A DNA stretch of 64,000 nt from positions 98,766 through 162,765 of the forward strand of contig PUQB01000137.1 of NCBI GenBank assembly GCA_003024785.1. Reading direction: 5' to 3'. The notes under the pieces are model-generated. The model ran no database searches and was not told the DNA's origin. It worked only from the letters and a program-made list of their open reading frames with translations. Positions 34,505-44,696 of the stretch are shown here, one piece after another. The DNA comes from Selaginella tamariscina. Lineage: Eukaryota; Streptophyta; Lycopodiopsida; Selaginellales; Selaginellaceae. Within the stretch, counting starts at the first letter, position 1. Every line of letters starts with the position of its first letter. The translations under genes and the position numbers were made by a program.

Positions 34505-37500
34505 CAGAATGAGCAAAGGCAGAGTAAGAGACTGCGAGATAAATACAAGACTTTGACACTTAAGGAACATATCGTCCAAGAAGCTCTTGCAGATATGGCT
34601 CCAAAACCTCGTGGCAAGAAAGGAGGCCGAGGCGCCAAGCAACAACTGCAACGCAAAGAGATGATGCCGACGAACAATGAACCTGTGGATAGTTCGCAAG
34701 TCATTGATGAACATACTGTGGTGAGTGAATGGATGCCTAGAATAGGGAGATGCAGGAAGCTCTGCAGAACACGGTAATGCAGAGGAAGTAGGACATTGAT
34801 CTTGGTAGTAAAGTTCAATAAGAAGAGGAAACTGGATGCTCCTGAGGATGTTGCCGAATCATATGCAATTCCGGACGGCTGACACTTGAGGCTCCATCCA
34901 AGCTTCTTCGGGATCTTGTTATTCGGTATGACACAGATATTGACACATCGCTACAAGGACGAGACCACTACGTTCCAGTTGAGCTTGGTGAGCCTCCGCG
35001 TATCCCGGTTCACAGGTTGCTCCCACACCAACGTTTGAGGAATGTCACTAAGGACGGCGTGAAAGACCTTGTTGGATGGATTAGAGCTGAAGGATTTTAC
35101 CAGGAGACGTCAGTGTTCACCTTATCTTTCGGACCACAGCTGAGTGCAGACGAACGCCGAAGTTGGAATGAGTCAGAAGCACAGGTCGATAGAGAGTTTG
35201 AAGCGGATTTGCATAAGCCAGCATTTTCTGTGTATCGATTTCTGAAAGATGCAAAGTTTCTGGTGTGGGATGGGAATCATCGTCGGGTTGCTTTGAACAC
35301 TTGCTTGCTGAAGAGCCAGGTTTGAAATGGACTTTGCGTGTACGTGCAACACTCATAGCATCCACAGTGCAGAGGAGAAGAGACTAATCGCTGCTTGCAA
35401 TCGGTTGAATGAGTAAGTGACTTGTTTGTTTCATTATTTAAATACTAAATAAATGTTGTTTTGTTTTGCAGAGCAACTGCTCGTGTGGTTCCTACAAATC
35501 ATTCACACCTTGCAGTTCTTACGGAATTGTTGTGTGAAGTCTGCAGATCTTTCTACGATCATGTTCTTGGGATGCCGGAAGATAGAAAAGCTGTGGAAGT
35601 GTGGAGATCGAACAGAAAAGAAGACGTTTGGTACGAGTATCCAAAGACGACATTGGTGAAGATTTTTTGGGAGGTAATCTTTTCTTCTTCTTTTGACTTT
35701 TTTGATTTTCGGTTTCTTTTGCAGAATCAACTGAAGCGACAAATCGCTACAAAACTTGCGAACAGAAACCAAACCAGACAGAATCTCAGATCCTCTCCAG
35801 CGTTTACAAGACATTCACAGTTCGGATGAACAAATTCCTCACCATTGCTGATCCGGCGGTCGGTGAAGATTGGTTCAAGGCGATCACAGATATCACTATC
35901 AAACCATCGACGAAGCAAATAACTCTGGAGAAGCTTCAAATGCTCGCGAAGTCCCAGCTTCCTTCCAACGTCAAGGTTGATATCCTTGGAAGCTTGTGCA
36001 CATTCAAGAACGTGGCGTTCTTGAGAAGCTGGTGAACATGACGGAGAAAGACAAGAAGGAAGGTGTCACCGGCTGGCCTGACAAGGACTTCATCAAGTTT
36101 TTGCACATCTTTACTTACTGGTTCCAGGTAATTTATATTTATATTTTTCATTTTTATTCGTTTTATCGTGCCAGGTCGGGAGGCAGCTAAAGAGCTTTTG
36201 GTCGAGCATGTAGAGTTGAGAGTTATGGCATGGTATACAAAGATGCACAATGAAATTAAGTTGGATATGTACCAGAACATGCTCGAGAACAAGGAGTTCG
36301 GTGCGACAATTCCACCTTCTCGACTATTTGAGCTGGAAAAATCTGCAAAAAGAATGGCATTCAGGCAAGTTTTTTTTTTGTTTCTTTACAGATTTTTCTA
36401 TTTTTTTACAGGTTTTTAAATGGAAAAACGATGCACTCCCTGAAGATTTCAAAGAGTGGATGGATGTTACCAAGGATTCTAGCATGTGGAGCCGGTTGTT
36501 ACGTGATATCAGTGATTACGAAGTGGAACACTGTCCTTTCTGGCTGGATTTCCTTCCTGGTGACTGTCCCGAATGGGAGATGGCCAGCTATAAGATACAC
36601 AAGGATGATCGGCGAGAGCTATTATGGAAGAACGACAGTGCTGCAAGGAAGCTCCATGTGAAGATGGATATCAGGTATGCTAGATCGGCGAGCAAGGTCA
36701 GCAAGGGACAGCTTCTTCTTCAGCCCCATCCTTCATCTCGGCTGGATTGGAAGAAGATGATATGTTGAGGATGGTGATGCCTGAGAAGGGAAATAAGCTG
36801 GGAAATCATTCATGCAGATTCAGAGAACCTTGCAGTCCAGTACTTCAAAGCCGGAAGGCCTTTTCCGGGATTGAAGGAGCTTGAGGATTGGATCGTGAGT
36901 CACAAGTCAAGTTGGACTATTCATGTGTTTGGTGCGAAGCCTCCACCAAAATGCATCCAGGGAGCTGTTGATCTCGTTGTCATCGACCCGCCTACCGGAT
37001 GCGTTGCTGAGGCAGGCGGGATGGTGGATCAATACACGAAGTTCTCGGATGCTTTGCTGAAGAACTTGGTGAACCTTGCTTTCGGGATACTAGACAGAGC
37101 TGGCCATGTGGTGGTGTTTGTGCTACCGGATGATGTTCAGCTTTGAAGAACACTGCAGAAACTTGCAAGCTAAAGTTTCTGCAGATGAGTTATGTGCACA
37201 CGACAAGTCATGGGGATACCGTTTCTCTAGAAAGGTAATTCTTCTTTTTGAGAATGTCATTTTTTAATTTTTTTTTCAGGAAAGCATCATTGCCATGTGT
37301 ATTTTTGGTTCCCCCTACTCTAAGGTTGCCAAGAACAAGGAGATCTTGGACACTCGCTACACTCTTCTTTTGATGAGCCAGAAGATTTCCAGCTCCCATG
37401 GTATAATGTTGTTTGTTATTTCTCATTTCTAATATTGTAACTTTCAGGATTTCAATTGGCCCGAAATCTCCCAAGTTGTTTGCGATGCTAGTGGAGAAGC

Positions 37501-37898
37501 TCACAAAGCCTGGTGGAACTGTTGTGGATCTAACAGTGGGAACCGGTGCTAGTATTCTTGCAGCTTTTCACACAGGGAGACATGGTTATGGAATCGACAT
37601 CAACAAGGATCTGGTTTTAGCAGCCAGAGATGTCTTCAGGAAGGTCATTCCAAGTGTTACAGCAGCTGAAGGTGGTGGGGATGATCAAGTTTCCATGATT
37701 ACTCCTTTTGATGAGTGGAAGAGGGCCATGGAAACAGAAGCACAGGATTTGCCTTTGGCTAGCGACAACGATGGAGACCAGGATCCGCCTTCTCGAAACG
37801 ACAAGGATGTTGTTACGGAGAAGTCCGTGGAGCACAACGACGAGTCATCAGATGAGTCAGCAGAAGAGAGATCATACGAGTCATCAGATGATGAGTGA
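34505..37898 (+). CDS. ParB-like domain + beta-class N6-adenine/N4-cytosine DNA methyltransferase (MULE cargo), frame broken in places
   Basis: Protein-like exons run to TGA 37896-37898; a small 5' exon near 33,778 is possible. Order: basic Lys/Arg/Gly-rich N-terminus (KPRGKKGGRGAKQQLQ); ParB/sulfiredoxin-like domain with RIPVHRLLPHQRLRNV, GWIRAEGFY and the signature FLVWDGNHRRVAL (WDGNHRR at 35,266-35,286); a long helical middle; methyltransferase motif IV as VDLVVIDPPTG (DPP at 36,985-36,993); then AdoMet motif I as GGTVVDLTVGTGASILAAF (about 37,517-37,573) with HGYGIDINKD; acidic Ser/Glu/Asp tail. Motif IV before motif I is the permuted beta order. GT-AG introns are seen near 35.42-35.47, 35.68-35.73 and 36.37-36.41 kb. 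Several frame changes remain. Bacterial and phage ParB-methylase fusions are known; occurrence in a plant transposon is the surprise. Confidence 0.78.
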
Positions 37899-38220
37899 GA
37901 TTTGTTTTATCATTTCTTTGGTTTTAAACTTTAATATGTTTTCAGTATGTTCTCAGACTACGCTAATCAGATGGCAAGAGAAAATGGTTGAAGAGTTCGA
38001 AGTTTACACAGACAGATTTTGGAAGAAACGTTCACGACACCGTAACAATGCATTCATTAACGACGAGGCACTCTGGTGGAAACGAGTCTTCATGATTGAG
38101 TTATGTTTAAAATTTAGTTTGATGCGGTAATATAAAAATAATATATAAATATAAATATAAAAATAAACATAAATATAATATAAAAATATAAATATATATG
38201 TCAATTAACTGCCCAAATTT

Positions 38221-38340
38221 GCCGGCCGCCGCACCAGAATATTCTTTATATAAAAACGAATATTCTATACAAAATGGAATATTCCGATACTACCGAAATC
38301 CGTACTCTCGGCAAACTGCGCTCGAGTGAATGTCGGATCC
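38221..38340. repeat. right inverted terminus of the MULE
   Basis: About 120 bp starting inside with GCCGGCCGCCGCACC and holding three perfect GAATATTC units. It ends at GGATCC next to the target duplication. Confidence 0.65.
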
Positions 38341-38349
38341 CTGAGATAT
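38341..38349. repeat. right 9-bp target-site duplication of the MULE
   Basis: CTGAGATAT, identical to 29568-29576. It lies 122 bp upstream of the next gene's ATG. Confidence 0.8.
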
Positions 38350-38471
38350 ATATACTGTATCTACGTAGATAATCGTCCAAGTTTGTTATAGCCGTCAGAT
38401 CACTCCACTGCCGTAAGATCATAAACCATTTCCCTTAAATGTTTTAGTTTTGCTCATTTTGTACATCGGCC

Positions 38472-40269
38472 ATGGGTCGTCAAGGAGATGAATTCAAGTC
38501 ATGCTGCAGTGGTCCTGTCTATGCAACTCCTCTAAATGCTATGGATGGCCCCAGAGAATCCCTTCTGTATGTTACTGCTGTATACACAGGTAAATTTATG
38601 GCCAATTGATCAAACATAAGTTCATATACTTGTTTCAGGGACTGGAAAGGGGAAACCGGACTATTTGGCGACAATAGATGTGGATCCCATTTCACCAACA
38701 TACTCCAAGGTTATACATCGTCTTCCTGTCCACCACAGCGGCTGGAATTCATGTAGCTCTTGCCACGCTGATAAAGAGGCTCAACGCAGATACTTGGTTC
38801 TTCCATCTCTTGTGTAAGTTCCCACACATACACAGCATACACAGATTGAGTACCTATTTTTGTATTGAACAGATCTAGTAGAGTTTATACAGTGGATACT
38901 TTGAAGGATCTAAGAGCTCCAACACTTTACAAAGTGGTAGAGCCTGAAGAAATATGGGAGAAAACTGGACTAGCTTTTCCTCACACGGCACACTGCCTGG
39001 CATCTGGGATATTTTAATCTCTTGCCTTGGTGACAAACAAGGACGTGCTGAGTCTTGCTGCTAGACGGAGACTTGAACATCAAAGGAAGGTATGGTATAC
39101 ACACACACACAAACAAACATGAATTAATATATGTTTATATTAGATGGAAAAAGCCAGGACATAGCCCAGCATTCGTTTTTCTGGTATCAACCTCGTCACA
39201 AAACTATGATAAGTAGCTCATGGGGAGCGCCATCTGCATTTACTAAAGGTTTTGATCTTAATGATTTCTCAAATGGTCTTTATGGTCGCCATCTCTTTGT
39301 TTATGACTGGCGGTACATTGAGGCAAACTATGGACCTTGGAGAAACAGGCCTCATTCCACTAGAGGTAAAAATTACTCATATGTGCTGTATACTATACAT
39401 ACACTTATTCATGTATATATCTGCAGATTCGTTTCTTACATAACCCAGAGAAGGACACGGGCTATGTAGCTTGTGCTTTGGGCTATGTAGCTTGTGCTTT
39501 GGCCTAAGCAGCACCTTGGTTCGCTTCTTCCCCAAAGATGACAAAACTTGGAATCATGAGGTACACTCTCAACTAAACACACACACACACACGTGTCCAT
39601 TTACCATTATTGACACAGGTGGTTGTGAGTATTCCACCATTGAAAGTGAAGAACTGGATTCTCCCAGAGATGCCAGGGCTTATCACAGACTTTCTTATAT
39701 CACTGGATGATCGTTTCCTTTACCTTGTTAACTGGCTACATGGAGATGTAAGGCAGTATAACATAGATGATCATGCGAAGCCTGTTCTAACTGGCCAGTT
39801 ATGGCTTGGAGGCTTAGTCTCTAAAGGCAGCCCAGTTATAGTGGACAAAGATGGTGAAGAATGGCAATCAGATGTACCTCAGATCCAGGTATATACATCC
39901 GTGTGTGCGTGTGTGTTTGTGGAGACAGAGAGTGCATGACATGTACACACGCACGAAATCTGTATTAATAGAGCATTTGCATGACAGGGAAAGAAGTTGA
40001 GAGGTGGTCCACAGATGTTACAGTTAAGTCTTGATGGGAAAAGACTATATGTGACAAACTCTCTATTTAGTTCTCGGGATAACCAGTTTTATCCAAACTT
40101 AGCTAAAGAAGGTTCACATATACTTCGGAAAGACTGCGACACTAACAAAAGAGGGTTATCGATCAACAATGACTTCTTTGTTGATTTTGGCGAGGAGCCC
40201 GAGGGCCCTGCATTAGCACATGAAATGCGTTACCCTGGTGGAGATTGTACTTCGGATATCTGGGTGTAA
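38472..40269 (+). CDS. SBP1: selenium-binding protein / methanethiol oxidase (SBP56), 5' half frame-broken
   Basis: ATG 38472 ([20 protein letters not shown]), about seven exons, stop TAA 40267-40269. SBP56 proteins are cytosolic beta-propellers; animal and bacterial members oxidise methanethiol. Diagnostic blocks: [20 protein letters not shown] (exon 2, the CSSC metal/selenium site), [15 protein letters not shown] (exon 3), [11 protein letters not shown] and [18 protein letters not shown] (exon 4), [20 protein letters not shown] and [13 protein letters not shown] (exon 6), [16 protein letters not shown] and [17 protein letters not shown] (exon 7). Exons 1, 2, 6 and 7 are clean. Exons 3, 4 and 5 each contain small losses that shift the frame (about 39,010, 39,048, 39,175, 39,310, 39,504), and exon 5 has a 21-bp tandem duplication. 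Either a young pseudogene or a poorly assembled gene. Confidence 0.85.
39462..39503. repeat. 21-bp tandem duplication in SBP exon 5
   Basis: GGCTATGTAGCTTGTGCTTT plus G occurs twice in a row inside coding sequence, adding seven codons in frame. Confidence 0.9.
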
Positions 40270-40605
40270 TGGATGAAGGGATATATTATACAATAATCGA
40301 ATGAAAAAGAAAAGTGATATATTGTGTATCAAACCATGCATTGTCAGGAATAGTAGACAGCAGGGAGACTCTCTCCTTATAAGGTACATAGTATAAAGTA
40401 TATATGTGTCAGTGCATGTAGGCGTGTAATATGTATGTTTGAATATGTGTATATACTTTATTGGCCATGTATAGATATGTGTATATCTATATCTAAGTTA
40501 ATATATTGGTCTTTTATAATGATTTTATTTGGATTTAAACTAGACTGGTAACCATGTGCTGAGGTTTTACACACATATGCACACACATGATAGGTATGTG
40601 TATGG

Positions 40606-40649
<44 letters not shown>

Positions 40650-41364
40650 CACACACATACGTGCATGCATGTTTAATACTCGTGTTTGTATATACATAAG
40701 TATGCACAAACCTACAATTTTATGATTTCACTGTTTGGCCCCATTCTATGTGTTATATATTATATACATATAAATAAATAGATATAGGTGAAAGTTAGTA
40801 TGCTATTTATTACCTATAGCTTTTCAATATAATGAGCTTTGTAATAGATCCCAAATATGAAAGTTTTTTACATTACTTCATTCTTAAAGAATTTAGTCCT
40901 ATTAATATGGATATATTCATTCACATATAAACAAAACCATTTATTTTAATAATGTATATACATAGATAGAAAATTCATATATATGTATACAGGGAAAGAG
41001 TGTATGCCTCTGTACATAATTCATTGTGTTCATGCTAAGCAAATGTCTTCATGTTCCCATGAGATGAAGTTACTTAAGTCATTGTCTTTAGGCAGGATTA
41101 TGCACCATACCATGCATATGCTTCTTCCTTTGTCCCCATGTGTGTTGTATAACTCTCTCTTTGGACCTTTGATGCTGGTGTTGGGGAAGAGAAAGGAGAA
41201 GACCACCACTAATTAATAAGGATAGATAAATAAATAAATAGATATGATATATATGTGTATGTATGTGTGTGGATGTGTGTCTATGTATTATGGTCAAGAT
41301 TTATTGACAAACATAACTCTTTGTAAAAGGGTAACAATAGGGAATACATGCCATGTGTAGAAGA
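40270..41364. other. intergenic, microsatellite-rich
   Basis: AT-rich, with a (TA)n run at about 40,610-40,643 flanked by CA repeats. No supported gene. Confidence 0.5.
40610..40643. repeat. (AT)n microsatellite
   Basis: About 16 AT units within intergenic DNA. Confidence 0.9.
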
Positions 41365-41930
41365 TCAATGACTAAGCTCATCCACCTTGGGACCCCTTTT
41401 ATCCTTCCTTCGGCGTGAAAGGGGTTTAAACTTAATCTTGCATTGTCTACAAACATAGGACGGCTGCATCTTGTTACCATTGTTGTAGTAATCAAACCTC
41501 ATATTATCTGACTTGCAACTTGGACATTCATAATGTTGAATCGATTCATTTTTTTCTTGCCTTTTGATCTTGAACCTCCTTCCCCTACTGTCCACAATTT
41601 CTTACATGAACGGCACTTGTATCGTGGTTAACAACTCCTGTTACTATAGTGTATATAAGATGTATATAACACCACGCGTGCAATGCACTCACACGTACCG
41701 GCCTCGTTTGAGATTGTTGAATTGCTCAAAGACAGTTTTGTGGGATTTACAATGGGGACACATGAAACTATGATCACAGAAAACCTTCTTCATATCCTCC
41801 AGATTTGCATTTCCTCTAAGGAAGCCATCAGCCTCTCCAATTCAGGTTTCTAGCTTTTCAATATCTCTTCTGCAGCGTGTAAGGCTTCTTGTTAACTATC
41901 AACTTGCTTCTCGATAACCTGTATATAATC
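41365..41930 (-). CDS. Dof-like protein with two CX2CX21CX2C fingers (possibly degenerate)
   Basis: Minus-strand locus with two successive Dof-type fingers. The C-terminal one (41,540-41,440 region) reads ECPSC ... RFDYYNNGNKMQPSYVC..C with exactly 21 residues between cysteine pairs and the YYNN block of Dof domains; the stop is at 41365-41367. The upstream one reads MCPHCKSHKTVFEQFNNLKR, then, after a likely short intron (donor GGCCG|gtacgt, about 41,700), YKCRSCKKLWTVG, the Dof-like KxWTxGG end. A basic linker (RRFKIKRQEKN) joins them. One frame change near 41,600 and an unclear acceptor leave the gene model open. Dof proteins are plant-specific transcription factors and normally carry one finger. 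Confidence 0.5.
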
Positions 41931-43545
41931 AAATTCATCACTAACTGTAGACTCTCTCTCTCTCTCTCACACACATGCACTATATATTGATTATAAGAAA
42001 TAAAATTGATTATTGATAATAAGAAATAAAAATGTTAAAAGTGTATAATATCTTCTTAATTAATAAGAACCATGAATATAAAATTAATTGATTAATACAA
42101 TATCATCACATAAGTTTATACAAATGAATATGTATATGCATACATAAAACTTACATGACTATCTGGTGAATTAAAATTGTTTGAATCGCAAGAATTAAAC
42201 TTGTCCAACAAGGTTTCCACTTGCTTTGTATTAATTGACACTATAAAATGTATTATATAAGCAAAAGAGAAAAAGATGGATTGAAACCATACTAGGCATT
42301 AAAGACTTTAATTGGGTGAAATTATCTGAATTATATGAATAAAAATTGCCTGAAATGAATCATGTTAATTAACAAGGGAAATATAAAAGGGTAAAAAGGG
42401 TGGGAAGGAATCGTACCATGAGTTGATCGCTTCATCTTGCTGAAATTCTTTGGATTATAAGAAGGAAGATTCCCCAACAATGATCCTATTTGTTCCTTTT
42501 TATTTAAGGAAAAATGTGTAACCAAGAAATGTTAAAGAAATAGACTGGAATCCTATTAGAAGCCAATAACTTTGAATGGAGATTGCTAAACAAGGATGAT
42601 CTCTTATCTCAAAAAAGGCTATGTCTAAGTGAGAAGGGTTCAAAGGGTGAGTACCAAAAAACACTAGTTGAGGGAATAATGTGTTATTCGAAATTGACCT
42701 AACCATGTAACAGATGACTTTTTATAGTTCCACACGAAATACTTTTCTACGTGTTTAGGTAATCATCGGTTCTCACAAAAAAGTAGAGAGAATAAAAAAT
42801 AAACTATTATAAGTGACTGTCAAATCCATCTTGGGTTCATCAATTAAATAAGGAAATAAAAATAAAACTCAATTGGCCATTGGATTCATCAAAGAATGGA
42901 CCGTATTATTTAAAAAGTTAGATATTGCTCTCTCTCTCTCTCTATATATATATATAGTCTTGTTTAGTTTATTTTAGTTTATAGTGCACGTAATAATTTT
43001 ACTTACTAAATGCCATATAGACGTGCATTCTATGGAATTCCTTTCATTTGGACATAGGCAACTCCTAAGATCATTGCAAAGAAGTCACTTGGTAAGTTTA
43101 ATTTAACTATCTATTACTATTTATAATATATATATTTTTATTTTTAAACTCAAAAGTTTTAATTGTATTCTAAAGCTTAAAATATGTAGTTTTTTTTTTC
43201 CATAACATATGGAGTTCTTTTAACCACTACTTTTAAATTATTATTTTTAATTATTGAACTTAAATACGCTTAGATAGAATTCCAACATAATAGATTTGAA
43301 GATCCTATATGGCTGACTAACGTATCAAGGAGTGGTCTCCAATTAGGAATCCAGTTATGTTTTAAAAACAAATTTGATGCTTAACAACTTAAATTTTCAA
43401 AACCAATAAAGAATGTGAGGAAATTGGAAAGTGGTATTCCATGAAGCAACTAAGGATGTTATCTTCTTTGCATTACAAGTTAATAACTATTGTATGCATT
43501 GTACATCAATCAAAGTTACAAATTGAGTATAGAAGGGTTTTTACC
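41931..43545. other. intergenic, AT-rich
   Basis: Short weakly protein-like stretches near 41.88-41.93 kb may belong to the upstream part of the Dof-like gene; the rest holds nothing I can support. A CT/TA microsatellite occurs at about 42.93-42.96 kb. Confidence 0.4.
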
Positions 43546-43937
43546 TGCATAATACCGCCCCCCCCTCCTAATTATTCGTTAACTTGGGGGGCGCCGCCCA
43601 AATATGGCGGTGCCCTAAGTACAGTGAAGATGAAATATTGGAATAATACACATGTGGGCAAGATTGTGCATGTGATACACAACGTGGGCAAGACAATATA
43701 TGTGTGCATGTATATACACATACACATTAGAGATTAATTATAAACTTTTAATTTGAAAAAACTGATTAGGCACACACATACACATCTGACTACATTAGGT
43801 GGAATTAAGAAACCGCCATATTTGGGCGGCGCCTCCAAACACACATACATGGGCGGAATTAGGGAACCGCCATATTTAGGTGGCGCCTCCAAATTAACAA
43901 ATAATATAGGACGGGGGGGGGGGGGCGGTATTATGCA
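43546..43937. mobile_element. 392-bp MITE/foldback element with palindrome-bearing ends
   Basis: Terminal inverted repeats of about 70 bp: left from TGCATAATACCGCCCCCCC (43546), right its complement ending at 43937. Each end contains GGCGCCGCC-CAAATAT-GGCGGTGCC-like imperfect palindromes. A third copy of the palindrome lies at about 43,813-43,838, inside a direct repeat of about 40 bp near the right end. The outermost TGCA is the same on both sides and could be a 4-bp target duplication, but TGCA is palindromic so this cannot be settled. No coding capacity; family unassigned. Confidence 0.75.
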
Positions 43938-44690
43938 TTCTAGCCTAATTTAATTTCAAGTCATTGTATCCTTTCAAACTTCTCTTCTGCAGTTGCAAGA
44001 AAAGCAGACGAAGGTGCTTTCCTCAAACAATATAAAGTGAATATGAAGTCATTGAAAAGAATTATTAGTATTCAATTTGGTACAAATATACTAATTGATA
44101 CATCAATAGCATTTTAAACTCATGTGGTTAATTGAAAATAAAGCATATAAACATACTCACAACGATCCATTTGCCATGGCTTTGATCGTAAAAAGCCACC
44201 TTCAAAATACATTTGCTGTAAAGTAGACTTTCCATTATCGACACCACTATTTGAAAATGTCTTTTTTAACAATCTTTTTCAAATGATTTATATAGTGAAA
44301 ATGAAGGTGGAGTTTATGTGTGGTTTAAAGGTTGAATTTATGGTGTTATACAATATTGTGTTATATAGGGCCTTCATAGTGTTCAAGACATTAACTTTGT
44401 AAGTAATTTGTGCAATGCAATCTGATGTGATTTTATTATTGGTTTTTTTTGTGTCAATTCTATGATAGTCCAAAGTGGCTTTTTTGAAGGATGTCAATGC
44501 AACTTTTACAGTGTCTTACATTATGTTATATATATTGCGATACATAATGGTTATAAACATTACACCATGGTGAATTCATAGCTAGCCAACAGAGTGGCTC
44601 GAAAACTACCTGCTAGTACAAACAACTGTCCACTCTTGAAAATGCTTGATTGCCCAAATGACATTGTCAACTTTGAGCATACCTCTTTCA
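43938..44690. other. intergenic, AT-rich
   Basis: No supported gene or RNA. Confidence 0.4.
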
Positions 44691-44696
44691 ATTGAT

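Larger units (their letters stand above)
29577..38340. mobile_element. Mutator-like DNA transposon carrying a ParB-DNA methyltransferase gene
   Basis: 8,764-bp element between perfect 9-bp CTGAGATAT duplications. Both ends start with GG, and in register (bases 16-24 from each end) read TCGAGTGCA and TCGAGCGCA. Deeper in both arms lies the inverted block AGAATATTCT-C/G-GTGCGGCGGCCG (29742-29764 and 38222-38245). Two gene arms diverge from a centre at about 33.1-33.8 kb: the transposase leftwards and the ParB/methyltransferase rightwards. Several frame breaks occur in both genes, so this copy may be inactive. The intact target duplication argues against great age. Mutator superfamily is inferred from the transposase core, the SWIM finger and the duplication length. 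Confidence 0.82.

Noticed and set aside
36370-36412. Possible poly-T slippage site for programmed frameshifting in the methyltransferase gene
   Set aside because: The stretch is better explained as a short intron with GT-AG ends.
38222-38245. Terminal block considered as a separate small element
   Set aside because: Its inverted partner at 29742-29764 and the shared 9-bp flanks explain it as the right end of the MULE.
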